DNA of 64,000 nucleotides from Chromobotia macracanthus (Eukaryota; Chordata; Actinopteri; Cypriniformes; Botiidae), in assembly GCA_036877525.1 (NCBI GenBank), contig JAZGTH010000124.1, forward strand, positions 558,001-622,000, given 5' to 3'. Shown piece by piece: positions 62,301-64,000 of this stretch. Within the stretch, counting starts at the first letter, position 1; each line of letters opens with the position of its first letter. Under the pieces are notes generated by a model that worked only from the letters and a program-made list of their open reading frames with translations, had not been told where the DNA came from and made no database searches. The position numbers were made by a program, and so were the translations under genes.

Positions 62301-64000
62301 CGACAAAACAAAGTTTTACTTTTTCTGCGAGAGACTGCTCAAAGAAATATTTTTGTGGAGACAGAGCTGTTTGTTTTTCTACAAGTTTTCTAGAACTGAG
62401 GAATCAAATCTTTTCCTGGTGAATCTATTGATTCAGACTCAGTCGGACTTAAACGAATGAACTGACTGTGCTGAACCTTATTATTTGAACTGGGGTGATC
62501 ATATTGAACTCTTCTGAACCGAGTTACTATTTTTTTTCCATTTTCTAAACTAAATCCAGAATCAAATTTAAAATAAACTTTTCTGAGTTGAATCTTTTGC
62601 ACTGAAATTATTGATCCAAGTGTTTTGCATTGAATGTATTGAGCAGAGTTATTGATCGGAATCTTTTGAATCAAATTTTCTGAATTGTTATTTTGAAATT
62701 GTTCGAATACCAAAGAGTGATTATTTTTATGTTTATGAGTTAACTGAGGTTGTCAGAAATTATATTTGAATATCTGATGTTATAAGCTTGTAAGTGAACG
62801 TTAAAGTATTGGGTGCACCCAGAGTAGTAGAATAACTCATATATTGTGTATCGGTTTGAAACTGTGTTATTGTGATTTAATATTCAAACTAAAACTGTGA
62901 ATAGAAAGAAATCCATTTATTTTTAATACATATTTATTTCCTCACAAAACTAAAGCTGTTTAATTTGCACCTCCCGAGCCGAACCTATTGGCCTATAGAT
63001 ATTAAAATACTGTTTGCCCTTTGGACTGTTTGCCCTTTGCCTACTGTATGCCTTTTTGGACAGAATGCCCATGAGGGTATTCTGTGGGCCAACCCATTGT
63101 GGGCTTGCAGCCTTGCATACAGAAAACCCACACAGACCTTGTGTTACACCATTTAAAAAATAAAGAGAATGGATTATGGCAGTCAGAAGAAATGAACCTT
63201 TATTTGGCCAGGTATCATGTCATAAATGTACTTTTTAGATTATTCCTTTAAAATAAATGCATAAAAAATGAAAAAATGTATACATTTAGGTACTCTAAAC
63301 TCTTTGCCCATGAAAGTACCTGGCAACAGGTACTTTCATGGGCAAATAATGAAAGTACAGACCTCGACCTATAAGCCGAGGTCTGCCAGCACAGCCGGAA
63401 TTGGACTCCGTTCTGAAGACAGGACTGCCGTCCACACGTCAGTCAGTTAATTTCCTTTATTTACTCAGAAGTAAAGTTACGTGTTCTCAGTGGCATCTGA
63501 GCTGCTCTTTCAGTAATTGCTTAAAAATTGTTAAAAAATAAATATTAAAATAGTAACAGATTTATTCATTATCACCATGTGAATACACTCCAATTTGGCA
63601 CAATCTTGATTTTCAATTGCATAATAAACCTATCCACGTTCCATCATGGCAGCAGAGGGGGAATGGCCATCAGGAAGACAGGGCATTTTCCCATTAAACT
63701 TGAATATCAGCGGCCCATTCTTTTTCTGCTTAATTCATTGATGGGGTCTTTGTGGGGGTTTAATGTATCTGTCAAAAAAGTCAGCGTCTGTTTTTCTCCA
63801 GACAGACCAGCCAACATTATAATCAACATAACATTGGTTATTTTCTTAATTGACATTGGGCTGGCCCAATCACATCTTTAAACAACGCCTCTTTTGGGCT
63901 CTGTACATGGGCATGCAGTGTCAGTGTGCATTTGTCAAAACAGTCAGAGAGAGATGGAGAAGAAACACAAGGGGGGCACGTTACCATGTGTTCTGGATGT
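62301..64000. other. Intergenic DNA with hairpins, no recognised gene
   Basis: The segment 62340-62720 has repeated GAAT(C/T)-TTTTGA-like words and short frames only. 62965-63156 has TTTGCCCTTTGGACTGTTTG direct repeats. No domain was recognised in 63579-63881. Confidence 0.4.
63303..63384. repeat. Two adjacent perfect hairpins
   Basis: Arms TTTGCCCATGAAAGTACCTG (63303-63322) and its exact reverse complement (63327-63346) surround a 4-base loop. A second hairpin AGACCTCG (63359-63366) with CGAGGTCT (63377-63384) follows 12 bases later. Confidence 0.92.

Overview
This window looks like teleost nuclear DNA, most like a cyprinid. It is AT-rich and intron-rich. Genes have GT-AG introns. Interspersed DNA includes DIRS-type tyrosine-recombinase retrotransposons, L2/CR1-like LINEs, tRNA-derived SINEs, hAT-like elements and long TA/GT microsatellites. 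No bacterial or viral gene organisation, CRISPR array or rRNA was seen. The organism call is inferred from gene structure, gene order and repeat types.

Layout. 1-1016: a short element with inverted ends carrying a decayed DIRS RNase H fragment. 5094-6430 (+): hemgn (hemogen), four coding exons, 190 aa. 7138-11793 (-): separated, in-order, decayed exons of trmo (tRNA m6t6A methyltransferase), apparently a unitary pseudogene interrupted by LINE/SINE DNA. 12720-27634 (+): spag5 (astrin), one non-coding plus 25 coding exons, reconstructed as 1559 aa, with a DIRS remnant in its intron 20. 29564-30622 (-): single-exon foxe1, 352 aa. 30623-45400: large intergenic interval with hAT-like copies, a LINE/SINE nest, and one unexplained open frame. 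45404-58161 (-): sh3gl2 (endophilin A1), nine coding exons, 347 aa, with a long first intron holding a degraded LINE and a 231-bp tandem duplication. 58740-62300 (+): a DIRS retrotransposon with gag, reverse transcriptase and tyrosine recombinase remnants and an internal deletion. 62300-64000: non-coding, with two adjacent perfect hairpins.

The genes do not form a pathway. hemgn is an erythroid nuclear factor, spag5 a mitotic spindle protein, foxe1 a thyroid/pharyngeal transcription factor and sh3gl2 a synaptic endocytosis protein. The order hemgn - trmo - foxe1 matches the FOXE1-TRMO-HEMGN block that I recall on human 9q22, with spag5 interposed and sh3gl2 (human 9p22) next to it. I did not find a clear new biological system. 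The most informative observation is the loss of trmo in place. Exon boundaries were read by hand; their phases are mutually consistent throughout hemgn, spag5 and sh3gl2.
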